A stretch of 64,000 nt of DNA, taken from the NCBI RefSeq assembly GCF_001591545.1, contig NZ_BCVC01000003.1, positions 124,001 to 188,000 of the forward strand, in the 5' to 3' direction. This DNA is from Lederbergia lenta NBRC 16444. GTDB taxonomy: Bacteria; Bacillota; Bacilli; Bacillales; Bacillaceae_C. Shown here piece by piece: positions 1-12,387 of the stretch. Every line of letters starts with the position of its first letter. Within the stretch, counting starts at the first letter, position 1. The translations under genes and the position numbers were made by a program. The notes beneath the pieces are model-generated. The model ran no database searches, was not told where the DNA came from, and was given only the letters and a program-made list of their open reading frames with translations.

Positions 1-412
1 GCCTTATAAAGCTTAAATGATTTTTACTTTCTCCCATTTGAACAAGCCCTTGTCCCTCCACAATATATGAAAATTGATCGGCATTAGGATGAGCCTCCAA
101 CCCTATATTATCCCCAACGTCAATACTCATCAAAGTAACTTGGAGGTAATTTCCGGTCCATATAACCGTGCGATAAGCGTTGTTTTTCCTAGCAGCTTGA
201 TTGATGTCGACTACAAAGGGTTCTCCCCCATGGTCATTTAATATAGGACCGGTATTCCTCTGAGTGTTGGGATACGGATAAAATTGATTTGTATAACCTG
301 CTGTATTCGACATATTCCAATAACCGGGCCCCCACATATTCTCACAGTTACGCATTGGTATATAATTATAGTAAGGGTTTGGATAATGATACATATAAGA
401 AGTGTTATTCAT
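1..412 (-). CDS. Cupin-domain protein, 3' end cut by window edge
   Basis: About 137 codons are open on the minus strand and run off the left edge. The start ATG at 412 follows a strong ribosome-binding site (revcomp of tcctcc at 421-426). The N-terminal ~50 residues are rich in Tyr, Asn and Pro (starts MNNTSYMYHYPNPYYNY). After this comes a typical single-domain cupin entry: TGNYLQVTLMSI, then GLEAHPNADQFSYIVEGQG, where the H and E match the cupin motif 1 metal ligands. Family members bind a metal in a beta barrel; similar Tyr/Asn-rich cupins occur in Bacillus, sometimes linked to spores, but the role here is inferred only. The C-terminal cupin motif 2 is outside the window. Confidence 0.8.
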   Translation of the reverse strand, partial: MNNTSYMYHYPNPYYNYIPMRNCENMWGPGYWNMSNTAGYTNQFYPYPNTQRNTGPILNDHGGEPFVVDINQAARKNNAYRTVIWTGNYLQVTLMSIDVGDNIGLEAHPNADQFSYIVEGQGLVQMGESKNHLSFIR

Positions 413-864
413 TGTAATATTCCTCCAAAGATATATGATTATAAACTCATCATATGTCTCATGTGCTTGGAAGGTCATTGCTAATTCTATCTATTAATGA
501 CCAATTCATTATCGACATTCCGTTATCTGGCCCATTTGCTGCATTTAAAGTATCCAACTATCAGCATAGTAGTACCAAACTTTATCATTAATTAACAACT
601 TGGTTCTCTGCTATGTGCTGTTTTAAAATAAGTTTAATCAAATTAAACATCAGATGCTTACATAAAGTTATGATAGAGAGCGTAGTTCTCCCTCTTCTTC
701 CTTGCTACCGAAACATAGTCGCAGAGTCCTAATTGATTTTCCTTCCACAAAAGGCCATTTTCTTAAATAACACTTAATTCGGGAATTAGATATGTATGTT
801 AAAGTATAAAGAGGATTATGAAATAAATAAGTGAAAATAACGACTTAGGAAAAGGGGATTGAAA
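413..864. other. Intergenic region with a degenerate dispersed repeat
   Basis: No convincing gene. Bases ~519-545 (ttccgttatctggcccattt) resemble bases ~14535-14562 (ttccagatattggtccgttt), and both are followed roughly 80-110 bases later by an aagttt(a/g)atca motif (here ~631). This suggests two decayed copies of one dispersed repeat. The promoter of the downstream DinB gene must lie near 780-840 but was not resolved. Confidence 0.4.
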
Positions 865-1374
865 ATGGATGTAAGATACCCGATTGGAAAATTACAAGTT
901 CCTAAAGAAGTAACATTAGAAAATATTCAACATTGGCTAAAAGAAATCGAAACGTATACGATTAGATTAAGAGAAACTGTTGAGACATTAAATGATGAGG
1001 AATTATTCAGAACATATCGTAATGGTAGCTGGACAGTTCGTCAACTTGTTCATCACATTGCAGATTCTCAGTTGAATATGTATCAACGTTTGAAACTGGC
1101 TTTAACAGATGAGAATCCAACAGTACCAGATTTTGATCAAGATAAGTGGGCTATTCAACCGGATACAAAACTCCCTATTGAAAGTTCTATTAAAATGCTA
1201 GAAGGTATAAATGAGCGCATCGTATCTTTAGGATATAGTTTAACTAAAGAACAATTAGACCGGGCTTTTACTCACCAGAAAAACGGTAAAATAACAGTTG
1301 CAACAAAAGTTGCAAAATTAGCTTGGCACGAAGAGCATCACTTAGCTCATATAAAAATTGCTTTATCAAAATAA
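865..1374 (+). CDS. DinB-superfamily protein, YfiT/BstA-like (putative bacillithiol transferase)
   Basis: 169 residues. It is a four-helix DinB-fold protein that matches YfiT of B. subtilis. The probable metal-binding histidines are visible: His63-His64 in WTVRQLVHHIADS and the C-terminal WHEEHHLAHI. YfiT-type proteins are described as metal-dependent hydrolases or bacillithiol S-transferases acting in thiol-dependent detoxification in the cytoplasm; transferase activity here is inferred from family. The ATG at 865 is preferred over a TTG two codons upstream because AAGGGG lies 8 bases before it. The gene stands alone and ends in a symmetrical hairpin. Length is normal for the family. Confidence 0.8.
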   Translation: MDVRYPIGKLQVPKEVTLENIQHWLKEIETYTIRLRETVETLNDEELFRTYRNGSWTVRQLVHHIADSQLNMYQRLKLALTDENPTVPDFDQDKWAIQPDTKLPIESSIKMLEGINERIVSLGYSLTKEQLDRAFTHQKNGKITVATKVAKLAWHEEHHLAHIKIALSK

Positions 1375-1388
1375 TACTATATATTGAA

Positions 1389-1418
1389 AATGGCTTATCG
1401 AAGTTCGATAAGCCATTT
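1389..1418. terminator. Hairpin terminator after the DinB gene
   Basis: aatggcttatcg / cgataagccatt form a 12-bp near-perfect stem with a short loop, followed by tctta. It lies 15 bases after the stop of the DinB gene. Confidence 0.7.
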
Positions 1419-1600
1419 CTTAAAAAGCAAGGAATAATTACAGTTTTTTCAATCAACTAAAGAGCACCATTACTGAGCAAGAAGTAAATTGTATAGCCCT
1501 TTATTCTATGATTCTCTACGAGTTCAGTCTTTATAATAAATAATAGTTCACCTTCATTGAGCCTACATATATATTTTTAGTGGTTTCACCTAAATTTGAG

Positions 1601-2524
1601 TTATTCATAAAAGAATTTGACATTAATATCCTGATTATAATCACCAAAATCTTTACCAAAAAGATTTACTCCCCCTGGATGAATAGTAGTATCAGGTGAA
1701 GAAATTTTAAAACTAATTGCCCCTTTTTTATCCTTTAATAATTCTTCAAGAGTTAAATTATTTACTTTGACTCCATCTAAAAAGGTTCCATTATTATCAA
1801 CTTTTATTGTTTTTAAAATTCCATATTCTGTTCCTAACTCCCACCATTTTGGAGTGAGTTTTCCCTTTCGATCCCCGAAATCACCAGGGCTTGTCCACGT
1901 TGTTAAGAGAATATCATCTAAGTAGAATTCAATATCAGATTTAAAATTGTTGTTATACCCAGCGTATTCAGAGCATAATTCACAAGATATTTCAACAGAT
2001 TTTATATTATTAAAATTTATATCGTAAATAGGTAAATTATAGGAAATATAGCCTGATGTGAACCATAATAAACTTATTTTTTCACGTTCAGGAAAATAAA
2101 AAAGATTTGGATTATCCACATAACCTAATATCTTTTCATTTGAGGTAATACCACAGGGAGCCGAGATTTTAAAATCATAATATGAGCCAATTGGAATATT
2201 TTTCTCAATAAATTTTCTGCTGGTTTTTTCTTTATTGCTATTAAAAATTAGAACAACTTCCTCTTTGTTTAATTGGCAAATCTTTAGTCTACCCCTAATT
2301 CCCTTTTCAGAAATCGAAGTAATAATGCCGACATTTTCTAAAATATTAACATGTTTTGTAACAACTGCAGAAGATAAATCTAATAAACCACTGAGTTCAC
2401 TAATCGATCTGTTTTTATCTAGTAATAAATTAATTATTTGTAGTCGTGTTTTTGAAGCTAAAGCTTGAAAAAAATCTAAATGAGAATCATTTACTTTAAG
2501 ATAATAATCTGAATGAGGTGCCAT
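1601..2524 (-). CDS. ArsR-type winged-helix regulator with a large C-terminal domain
   Basis: 307 residues. Residues ~12-95 form an ArsR-like winged helix (KTRLQIINLL, then SISELSGLLDLSSAVVTKHV as recognition helix region). Residues ~100-307 are a beta-rich segment with no family I recognise; it could sense a ligand. ATG at 2524 has AAAGGG just upstream. It is divergent from the GH2 glycosidase and GPH symporter genes, so it probably controls them, binding the palindrome at 2612-2637. No ArsR metal-binding cysteine motif is seen in the helix, which fits a sugar or glycoside signal better than a metal. Family assignment of the N-terminus is solid; ligand and target are inference. Confidence 0.7.
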   Translation of the reverse strand: MAPHSDYYLKVNDSHLDFFQALASKTRLQIINLLLDKNRSISELSGLLDLSSAVVTKHVNILENVGIITSISEKGIRGRLKICQLNKEEVVLIFNSNKEKTSRKFIEKNIPIGSYYDFKISAPCGITSNEKILGYVDNPNLFYFPEREKISLLWFTSGYISYNLPIYDINFNNIKSVEISCELCSEYAGYNNNFKSDIEFYLDDILLTTWTSPGDFGDRKGKLTPKWWELGTEYGILKTIKVDNNGTFLDGVKVNNLTLEELLKDKKGAISFKISSPDTTIHPGGVNLFGKDFGDYNQDINVKFFYE

Positions 2525-2576
2525 ATTTTGCCCTTTCTTTTGATGCTTTCCCTCATTATAGCATGTAGAAAAATAA

Positions 2577-2604
2577 TTGACTTACAGAAAATATATGTTA
2601 TATT
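2577..2604 (+). promoter_or_regulatory. SigA-type promoter of the GH2-symporter operon
   Basis: TTGACT at 2577-2582 and TATATT at 2599-2604 are separated by 16 bases. Transcription would start at about 2611, directly at the palindrome. Confidence 0.6.
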
Positions 2605-2611
2605 AAGTTTG

Positions 2612-2637
2612 TTAATTTAACTAAAAAGTTAACTTAA
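2612..2637. promoter_or_regulatory. Palindromic operator candidate
   Basis: TTAATTTAACT, a 4-base spacer, then AGTTAACTTAA form an inverted repeat with 10 of 11 pairs. It lies just after the -10 box, between the divergent regulator and the GH2 gene. A dimeric winged-helix repressor bound here would block transcription. Confidence 0.55.
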
Positions 2638-2667
2638 GGAACAAAAAGTTAATGAAAGGGGATTATT

Positions 2668-4431
2668 ATGGAAAAGCTACAGTATCCTAATCCGCAAAAA
2701 ATTAGGAAGAAGTGGATGGATCTAAATGGGAAATGGTTATTCAAATTAGATAAAGTTGAGAGCGCGAACATAGCTGAGCCGATTAAAAAGGAGGATTTTA
2801 ATTTAGAAATTACAGTGCCATACAGTTATATGTTTAAAAAGTCTGGTATAGATATGGAGGAATATTTCCCTGTAGTTTGGTATTATCGAGAATTTCAATT
2901 AAATAAACAAGAAAATAAAAGTTATATTTTAAACTTTGAAGCTATTGATTATAGATGTGATATTTGGATTAATAATGTATTCGTATACACACATGAAGGG
3001 GGGCATGTACCTTTTGAGGTTGATGTAACTAATCAAGTAAGTAAAAATAATAAGATAACAATTAGAGTGGAAGATAATAATGATACAAATCAACCAATAG
3101 GAAAACAAAGTTGGAAAGAGGAAAACTTTTTATGTTGGTATACTCGTACAATCGGAATATGGCAGAATGTTTGGTTAGAAGAAACAGGAAATACTTACAT
3201 CACTAACTTTACGATGAAACCTAATATTCACGCATCAGAACTAATGATAGATGCAACAATCAACAATAATAAAAACGCTTTTATAGAAGCGAAAGTGTCC
3301 TATAATGGTCAATTTATTACTAGAATGACTAGTTCATTTAAAAATAGACGAGCTAAATTTTCAATAGATGTTAGTAGTAATTCCCCTAATTTCAGACTAT
3401 TTTATTGGCATCCAACTGATCCTAATTTATATGATATTGAACTTAATATTATGGACGAGAATGATGTATTAGAAGATTCAATAGAGAGTTATTTTGGGAT
3501 GAGAGGAATTGAGGCCCATGAAGAAAAAATTTATATCAATGATCAAGCATTCTATCAAAAACTTATATTAAATCAAGGATACTATCCGGATGCTGGTTTA
3601 ACAGGAACGACAGATGAATTTTTAGATGATTTAGCGAAAATTAAGGAAATGGGCTTCAATGGCGTGAGAATACACCAAAAAATAGAAAGTCATAAGTTAT
3701 TATATTTATGTGATAAATTAGGACTTTGTGTATGGGCAGAAATGCCAAGTATATTTGAGTTTAGTCGTATGTCAAACGAAAGTATGTTCAAAGAGATTCA
3801 TCCATTTGTTGATAAACACATAAATCACCCTTCCGTTATTACATATGTTGTGATGAATGAGTCATGGGGAGTTAATGAAATTTCTCATAATGAAGAAGAA
3901 CAAAATTTTGTTAATGCATTGTACTACACAGTTAAATCATTAGATAGTACACGTTTAGTTATTGGAAATGATGGTTGGGAACATACATTGACAGACGTAT
4001 GTACAATTCATGATTACAATACGGATGAGAGTACGTTTGCAGCTTCTTATGAAAATAAAGAAAGGGCTTTAAAAGAAAGTCCATCATTAACAAGTGGTAG
4101 AAAAACATACTGTAAAGGCTATGAAAATCAACGAAAACCTTTCATTATTAGTGAATATGGTGGCTTAGCCTATCAGGAAGATAATTCAAAAACTTCTTGG
4201 GGATATGGTGAGCGTATTCAATCGAAAGATGATGTGTTACTAAAAATAGAGAATCTAACAAAAGCGGTTATGAAAATAGAGTATTGTAGTGGATTTTGTT
4301 ATACACAGTTAACAGATGTTGAACAAGAAGTGAATGGATTATTAGATCACAATCATGATTATAAATTTGATCCTAAAGAAATTAAAGCCATTCTGGAATC
4401 TGATCGTCAATATGGGTTCATTTTCAAATGA
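2668..4431 (+). CDS. Glycoside hydrolase family 2 (beta-glucuronidase/beta-galactosidase type)
   Basis: 587 residues, cytoplasmic (no signal peptide). It has the GH2 order: N-terminal sugar-binding jelly roll (~10-170), immunoglobulin-like domain (~180-275), TIM barrel (~285-587). The acid/base is Glu398 in VVMNESWG and the nucleophile is Glu496 in IISEYGG. Cleaves terminal beta-linked sugars; the linked GPH symporter suggests the substrate is a glucuronide or galactoside taken up whole. It lacks the extra C-terminal domains of LacZ and is close in size to UidA-type enzymes. AAGGGG ribosome-binding site 8 bases before the ATG; the symporter gene follows after 15 bases. Exact sugar specificity cannot be read from sequence. 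Confidence 0.85.
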   Translation: MEKLQYPNPQKIRKKWMDLNGKWLFKLDKVESANIAEPIKKEDFNLEITVPYSYMFKKSGIDMEEYFPVVWYYREFQLNKQENKSYILNFEAIDYRCDIWINNVFVYTHEGGHVPFEVDVTNQVSKNNKITIRVEDNNDTNQPIGKQSWKEENFLCWYTRTIGIWQNVWLEETGNTYITNFTMKPNIHASELMIDATINNNKNAFIEAKVSYNGQFITRMTSSFKNRRAKFSIDVSSNSPNFRLFYWHPTDPNLYDIELNIMDENDVLEDSIESYFGMRGIEAHEEKIYINDQAFYQKLILNQGYYPDAGLTGTTDEFLDDLAKIKEMGFNGVRIHQKIESHKLLYLCDKLGLCVWAEMPSIFEFSRMSNESMFKEIHPFVDKHINHPSVITYVVMNESWGVNEISHNEEEQNFVNALYYTVKSLDSTRLVIGNDGWEHTLTDVCTIHDYNTDESTFAASYENKERALKESPSLTSGRKTYCKGYENQRKPFIISEYGGLAYQEDNSKTSWGYGERIQSKDDVLLKIENLTKAVMKIEYCSGFCYTQLTDVEQEVNGLLDHNHDYKFDPKEIKAILESDRQYGFIFK

Positions 4432-4446
4432 TAAGGGGAGAATCAA

Positions 4447-5835
4447 ATGCAAGGTTTAGCAACTAGTGGCGAGGAAAATAAGATAGATGTAAGTAATGAA
4501 AAAATAAATATGAAAGAATACTTTGCATACTTTTCATATGGTTTCGGTCAATGTTTTAGTTTTGGTTTGGTAGGAACGTTCATTTTATTCTTTTATACGG
4601 ATATTTTAGGTATTTCAGCCGTAGCAGCAAGTATAATTTTCTTAGTTGCCAGAATTTGGGATGCAGTCATTGATCCTATCGTAGCTGGATTTATGGATAC
4701 AAGGAGAACCAAACACGGAAAATTTAGAGGGTATATGAAATTTACCCCAATATTAATTGTTGTTTCTACTATATTTTGTTTTTTCTCTCCTGATATAAGT
4801 GTAACAGGGAAAGTTATCTATGCAGGAGCTACTTATATTCTTTGGGGAACGATTTATGCATTTTCTGATATTCCGTTTTGGTCTCTTTCTACAGTGATTT
4901 CTAAAAATGGTCAAGATCGTACAAAGTTATTAACAGTAGCTAATTTAGGTGTGTATGGCGGAATAGGTATGGTGGGATTTTTAGTTCCAATATTGATAGC
5001 GACTTTCAATAAAAACTATACCCCATCTGTAAGTTATTTGATAACAGTTGGTATCATCATGGTTGCAGCATATATCTTAATGTTCATTGGCTATAAATAT
5101 ACGAAAGAACGAGTTGTACCAGAGCATAATGAAAAAGTTACATTCAAAGATGTTATAGAATCAGCTAAAGTAAATAAGTACATGTTTAAGATTTTACTTG
5201 TATTTTTCTTAAATATTTTTATGAATATTGTACAAGGAATCATACTTTATTTCTTTACCTATAATTTGAATGCTCCTCAATTAATGAGTGTTTTCGGAAT
5301 AATCGGTACATTAAGTGCAGTAGGATTTTTATTTATTCCACTTCTAACAAAATATTTTAAGAAGAGAAATATTTTAAGAACATTGTTAGGAATGGATATC
5401 ATAATACGTCTTATTTTCTTCTTAGTAGGTTACGAGAGTATCGTATTAGTTATAACATTTTTAGCCATAACTCAATTGTTATATTCAGCTACAGGACCAA
5501 TTATTTCTGCTATGCTATCAGAAACAGTTGAATATAGTGAAGTGAAAACAGGAAAAAGAACGGAAGCAATTGTATTTGGTGGACAAACATTTGCTGGAAA
5601 ATTATCTGTTGCTTTAGCAGGGGCTTTCACAGGGCTTATCTTAACCTTAATAGGTTATCAGGCCAATGTTGAACAAACTGAATTTACTTTATCAGGATTA
5701 TTTATCGTAGTATCTATTCTACCAGCTTTAGGTTCATTATTAAGATTATTAGTGTTATCAAAATATGATTATACAGAAGTTGAATTTAATGAATGCTTAC
5801 GAATTATTCAAGAAAGAAAATCAAAAGAAGTATAG
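4447..5835 (+). CDS. GPH-family sugar:cation symporter (MelB/UidB type)
   Basis: 462 residues with about 12 membrane segments. The first loop carries the GPH signature region (ARIWDAVIDPIVAGFMDTR, ~63-81), with the Asp residues that bind cation and sugar in MelB. Imports glycosides, pentosides or hexuronides with Na+ or H+. It is the second gene of the GH2 operon (AAGGGGAG ribosome-binding site), so it most likely imports the substrate of the GH2 enzyme. The cytoplasmic central loop and C-terminal tail have normal length. Transcription ends at the hairpin near 5945. Confidence 0.88.
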   Translation: MQGLATSGEENKIDVSNEKINMKEYFAYFSYGFGQCFSFGLVGTFILFFYTDILGISAVAASIIFLVARIWDAVIDPIVAGFMDTRRTKHGKFRGYMKFTPILIVVSTIFCFFSPDISVTGKVIYAGATYILWGTIYAFSDIPFWSLSTVISKNGQDRTKLLTVANLGVYGGIGMVGFLVPILIATFNKNYTPSVSYLITVGIIMVAAYILMFIGYKYTKERVVPEHNEKVTFKDVIESAKVNKYMFKILLVFFLNIFMNIVQGIILYFFTYNLNAPQLMSVFGIIGTLSAVGFLFIPLLTKYFKKRNILRTLLGMDIIIRLIFFLVGYESIVLVITFLAITQLLYSATGPIISAMLSETVEYSEVKTGKRTEAIVFGGQTFAGKLSVALAGAFTGLILTLIGYQANVEQTEFTLSGLFIVVSILPALGSLLRLLVLSKYDYTEVEFNECLRIIQERKSKEV

Positions 5836-5944
5836 AAACTATGAAAATTACTAATAGGATTTGGTTTTATTCAGCAAAATGAGATGAATTTACTCTACAA
5901 GTCAAAAATACATTGCACCTCCATATTTCACGTTAAATTAAATG

Positions 5945-5979
5945 AATCCGTTTTGAATATAGATTGGTCAAAACGGATT
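5945..5979 (+). terminator. Terminator of the GH2-symporter operon
   Basis: aatccgtttt and aaaacggatt pair over 10 bases with a 15-base loop, followed by tgttct. About 110 bases after the symporter stop. Confidence 0.65.
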
Positions 5980-6075
5980 TGTTCTATGGGAATGATTGTA
6001 ACAGATATTGAAATCCACCTATTCACTAGATAAGATGAACATTTTAACTGACCAATCTAAATTAGATATAATTAT

Positions 6076-6482
6076 CCCATTAAATGTTTCCAATTGGACT
6101 CCTGCAACTCCCCTTTGGAATCCCTTTAAGATTAATGATGTTTTTCACATTCGTAATTGCATTTCCTTGATAAACTTGTTTCAACATTTTTTCTATCATT
6201 TCGCTTTCTTGTTTTCTTAATTGTTGTCTCATAAGCAATTTATGAAGCAATGGAAGAAAGCCGATCATATCCATCTAATATTTTATCTTCTAAGCCCACT
6301 TCCCCACCAGCATAAAAGCAGAGTTTGTTTCTATCCCTTACCGCTTTTTATTATTTCAACTTTCTTTTGTAGGTTTAGACTGTGCTGTTCTCCCGTAGGT
6401 CCAGAGACAAGAACCGATTTTACTCCTAGTTTATACAGGTCCCTTTATGGCTTATTGTCCCTTGAATATTCAAAGATTCATC
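6076..6482 (-). pseudogene. Decayed DapA/N-acetylneuraminate lyase-family aldolase
   Basis: Pieces of a dihydrodipicolinate synthase-type protein occur in different minus frames. The 5' part reads DLYKLGVKSVLVSGPTGEQ followed by HSLNLQKKVEII, which matches the GVxGxxVxGxTGE N-terminal signature. The 3' part reads VKNIINLKGIPKGSCRSPIG, which matches the family C-terminus. Between them are stop codons, at least two frame changes and a deletion of roughly half the ~300-residue protein including the catalytic Lys region. It faces the GH2 operon; such aldolases act on keto-deoxy sugar acids, so it may be a lost partner. Not functional. Confidence 0.55.
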
Positions 6483-6529
6483 TTTAAAAATGCTGTTGTG
6501 GGTAGCAGTGTGTCTTCATTTCTCATTTT

Positions 6530-7117
6530 TTACTGTAGTAAAAGTGCAGCGACACATTGCAAAAGTAATGACGCTAATATAATATTTATTACTCGAAAAT
6601 GCTTGATATATGTTTTTTGGAATAACCCACCGAACAATATCCAAGTTAGAGTAGCAAGCGAACCTATTGCAGCAATGATCATTTCAAAAAATAAAAGCAG
6701 ACCCAGTGATGAATAATATGGCATAACATATCCTGTTAAGGAGGTAATCCCAAATAAAAATATTTTTACATTAACAATTTGCAGAACAAAACCAATCCAA
6801 AAAGAGGGCTGTTTCCCGGCTGTTTTATTGTCAGGTCTACTAATAGCAACCTGATATGCAAGCCACATTATATAAATAGCTCCTGCATATGTAAGGACCG
6901 TCATTATTGGATTTATTAAGTTTTCTAATCCAAAAATAATTAGGGCACATAATCCTTGCACAAAAAAGTAACCGGTAAAGATCCCGAAGAATAATGATTT
7001 CCCTTTTTTCCATCCATAATTCGTCATGGTATTTAATGCTAGAATATTACCTGGTCCAGGTGTAAAGGCATTTATTAGTACGTATATTACAAAAGAATAT
7101 AATACTTGAACTCCCAT
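6530..7117 (-). CDS. LysE/RhtB-family amino-acid exporter
   Basis: 195 residues, about six membrane segments. The LysE signature TPGPGNILALNTMTNYGWKK is near the N-terminus. Exports amino acids or homoserine-lactone-like compounds across the membrane. ATG at 7117 is preferred over an ATG at 7153, because GGAGAG lies 9 bases upstream of it and the longer form adds no recognisable sequence. It lies downstream of a LysR gene on the same strand, a frequent LysR-LysE arrangement in which the regulator controls export. Substrate unknown. Confidence 0.8.
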   Translation of the reverse strand: MGVQVLYSFVIYVLINAFTPGPGNILALNTMTNYGWKKGKSLFFGIFTGYFFVQGLCALIIFGLENLINPIMTVLTYAGAIYIMWLAYQVAISRPDNKTAGKQPSFWIGFVLQIVNVKIFLFGITSLTGYVMPYYSSLGLLLFFEMIIAAIGSLATLTWILFGGLFQKTYIKHFRVINIILASLLLQCVAALLLQ

Positions 7118-7202
7118 ATAAAAATTCACTCTCCAACTTGTAGCTATCATCATTCATATTATAAGGGAGTTTCCTACATATTGGATAATACCAAAACAAC
7201 AT

Positions 7203-7233
7203 AGCTTGGTATAACTTTTAGTTATATCAAGCT
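7203..7233 (-). terminator. Hairpin between the LysR and LysE genes
   Basis: agcttggtataact and agttatatcaagct pair over 14 bases (one mismatch) with a 3-base loop; the minus strand continues with atgttgtttt. It may end the LysR transcript so that LysE has its own promoter. Confidence 0.5.
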
Positions 7234-7247
7234 GACTATTAAGTCTT

Positions 7248-8153
7248 TTATAATTCCTGTGCAACTCTTTTTAAGGCATCCATATAAATTTCGCCAAGTT
7301 TCGTTAATATGACATCGCTATGCTTTATTATTCCTACGCGTATGACTTCATCTGCATTAAGAGGAACAGCAATAATATCGTCTCCATGAAGATATTTAGG
7401 AAAAACTCCAGAAGAAATGGTGTAACCGTCGAGACCAATCATGAAATTAACAATAGTTGCTCTGTCACTTACTTTAATACTTTTTTTTACACTTCGTGTA
7501 CTTAAAATTTCTTCTGATAAGTAAAAAGAATTGTATTCTCCTTGCTCAAAAGAAAGGCATGGATAGTCATCTAATTCATCTAAATTAATATACTCTTTGT
7601 CGGATAATGGATGTCTTTTACTAATAAACACATGAGGTTGTGCAGTAAATAGTTCTGAAAAGATTATATTTCTTTCTTTTAAAAGTTTTAATAATATGGA
7701 TTCATTATCACTACTTAAATAGATAATCCCTAACTCGCTTCGTAAATTCTTTACATCTTCAATTATTTCATAAGTTTTAGATTCACGAAGTGTAAACTCA
7801 TAATTCTCAGCTCCAAACTCTTTTACAAGTTCCACAAAAGCATTGGCCGCAAAAGTATAATGCTGGGTTGAAATAGAAAAATGTTGCTTAGCTGGTTTTT
7901 CACTTATATATTTTTCTTCAAGCATGTTGAACTGCTGTAATACCTGTCTCGCATAACCTAGAAACTCGGATCCTTCATTAGAAATAGTAACTCCTCTATT
8001 CGTTCTAATGAATAGAGTGATTTTAACTTCCTTTTCTAATTCCTTAATTGCATTCGATAATCTTGGCTGGGAGATGAATAGACTTTTTGCTGCCTCATTC
8101 ATTGATCCCTTGCTTGCTACTTCCAATACATATTTTAATTGTTGTAAAGTCAA
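7248..8153 (-). CDS. LysR-family transcriptional regulator
   Basis: 301 residues. The N-terminal helix-turn-helix is clear (LQQLKYVLEVASKGSMNEAA ... SQPRLSNAIKELEKEV), followed by a LysR substrate-binding domain (~90-295). The start is set at TTG 8153 because AAAGGGTGG lies about 8 bases upstream and the HTH begins at residue 3; an upstream extension to 8237 is not needed. The probable target is the LysE exporter gene downstream. The co-inducer is unknown. Confidence 0.85.
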   Translation of the reverse strand: MTLQQLKYVLEVASKGSMNEAAKSLFISQPRLSNAIKELEKEVKITLFIRTNRGVTISNEGSEFLGYARQVLQQFNMLEEKYISEKPAKQHFSISTQHYTFAANAFVELVKEFGAENYEFTLRESKTYEIIEDVKNLRSELGIIYLSSDNESILLKLLKERNIIFSELFTAQPHVFISKRHPLSDKEYINLDELDDYPCLSFEQGEYNSFYLSEEILSTRSVKKSIKVSDRATIVNFMIGLDGYTISSGVFPKYLHGDDIIAVPLNADEVIRVGIIKHSDVILTKLGEIYMDALKRVAQEL

Positions 8154-8781
8154 ACCAAACACCACCCTTTCAAAACTTATAATAAATTGCTCTATAAATG
8201 AAAAGCTGAATCTCTCTATAACTACACCTTTTAGCAATTATTTCTCCACTTTTTCTCTCAAGACACACACCCATCTATCATCTAAGCCCACTCCACTAAA
8301 GGTTTGTGTCAACTATAGCAACATCAGTAGGTCTTGTTCTATTAAATGGTCCGATCGTTGAACACTTATTAAACACCACTCCTACACTTTCTCCTTACTT
8401 TAAGTACATTCCTTTACAATATCTATGATTCCATTTCTATTTTACTTTATATTTTAAATAGCCATAAGCCACCTAGGCTATTTCCTCTTATCCCATCACT
8501 CTCTTTCCTCTCTCTCGTGTTCTCTCAAACCGTATAGAAAACAAAGGGATGAGAAATAACTGTACCTTATCGTAGCAGGTATTGCAGGGATATTGGACAC
8601 AACATAAAGACTAGATCACCATTGAACCCAGCCTCGAATTTTGATTGATCTTTGATTGAATACCTATTGTTCTGCCACTGCTCTTCCCTCTTCTTTTCCG
8701 TTTGGATACCAACTATTCAGCAATTGGAACAGACTTTTTAATGGGATGAATTCTAGTGTCTATAAATCGGTTCATGTTTAG
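8154..8781. other. Intergenic region, no gene recognised
   Basis: About 630 bases with many stops in all frames. An inverted repeat aaatagcc...ggctattt lies near 8456-8483. Nothing else convincing was found; the promoter of the LysR gene must lie just above 8170. Confidence 0.4.
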
Positions 8782-8814
8782 AAAAAAACAGTGCAAGCAT
8801 TTCTACTCACACTG
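8782..8814 (-). terminator. Terminator of the bgl operon
   Basis: On the minus strand an 11-bp stem (cagtgtgagta / tgcttgcactg, with G-T pairs) and GAAA loop is followed by seven T (8782-8788). It lies just after the bglA stop. Confidence 0.8.
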
Positions 8815-8832
8815 CTGAAAACAGGCTACTCC

Positions 8833-10343
<1,511 letters not shown>

Positions 10344-10358
10344 TTAGGCCGCCGCGAT

Positions 10359-12350
<1,992 letters not shown>

Positions 12351-12387
12351 AGCTAAATGTTAATGTTTGCAGCTACCATTATTTTTA

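Noticed and set aside
284-484. 66-codon plus-strand frame
   Set aside because: It is antisense to the cupin gene (minus, 412 down to 1), which has a strong ribosome-binding site and family motifs.
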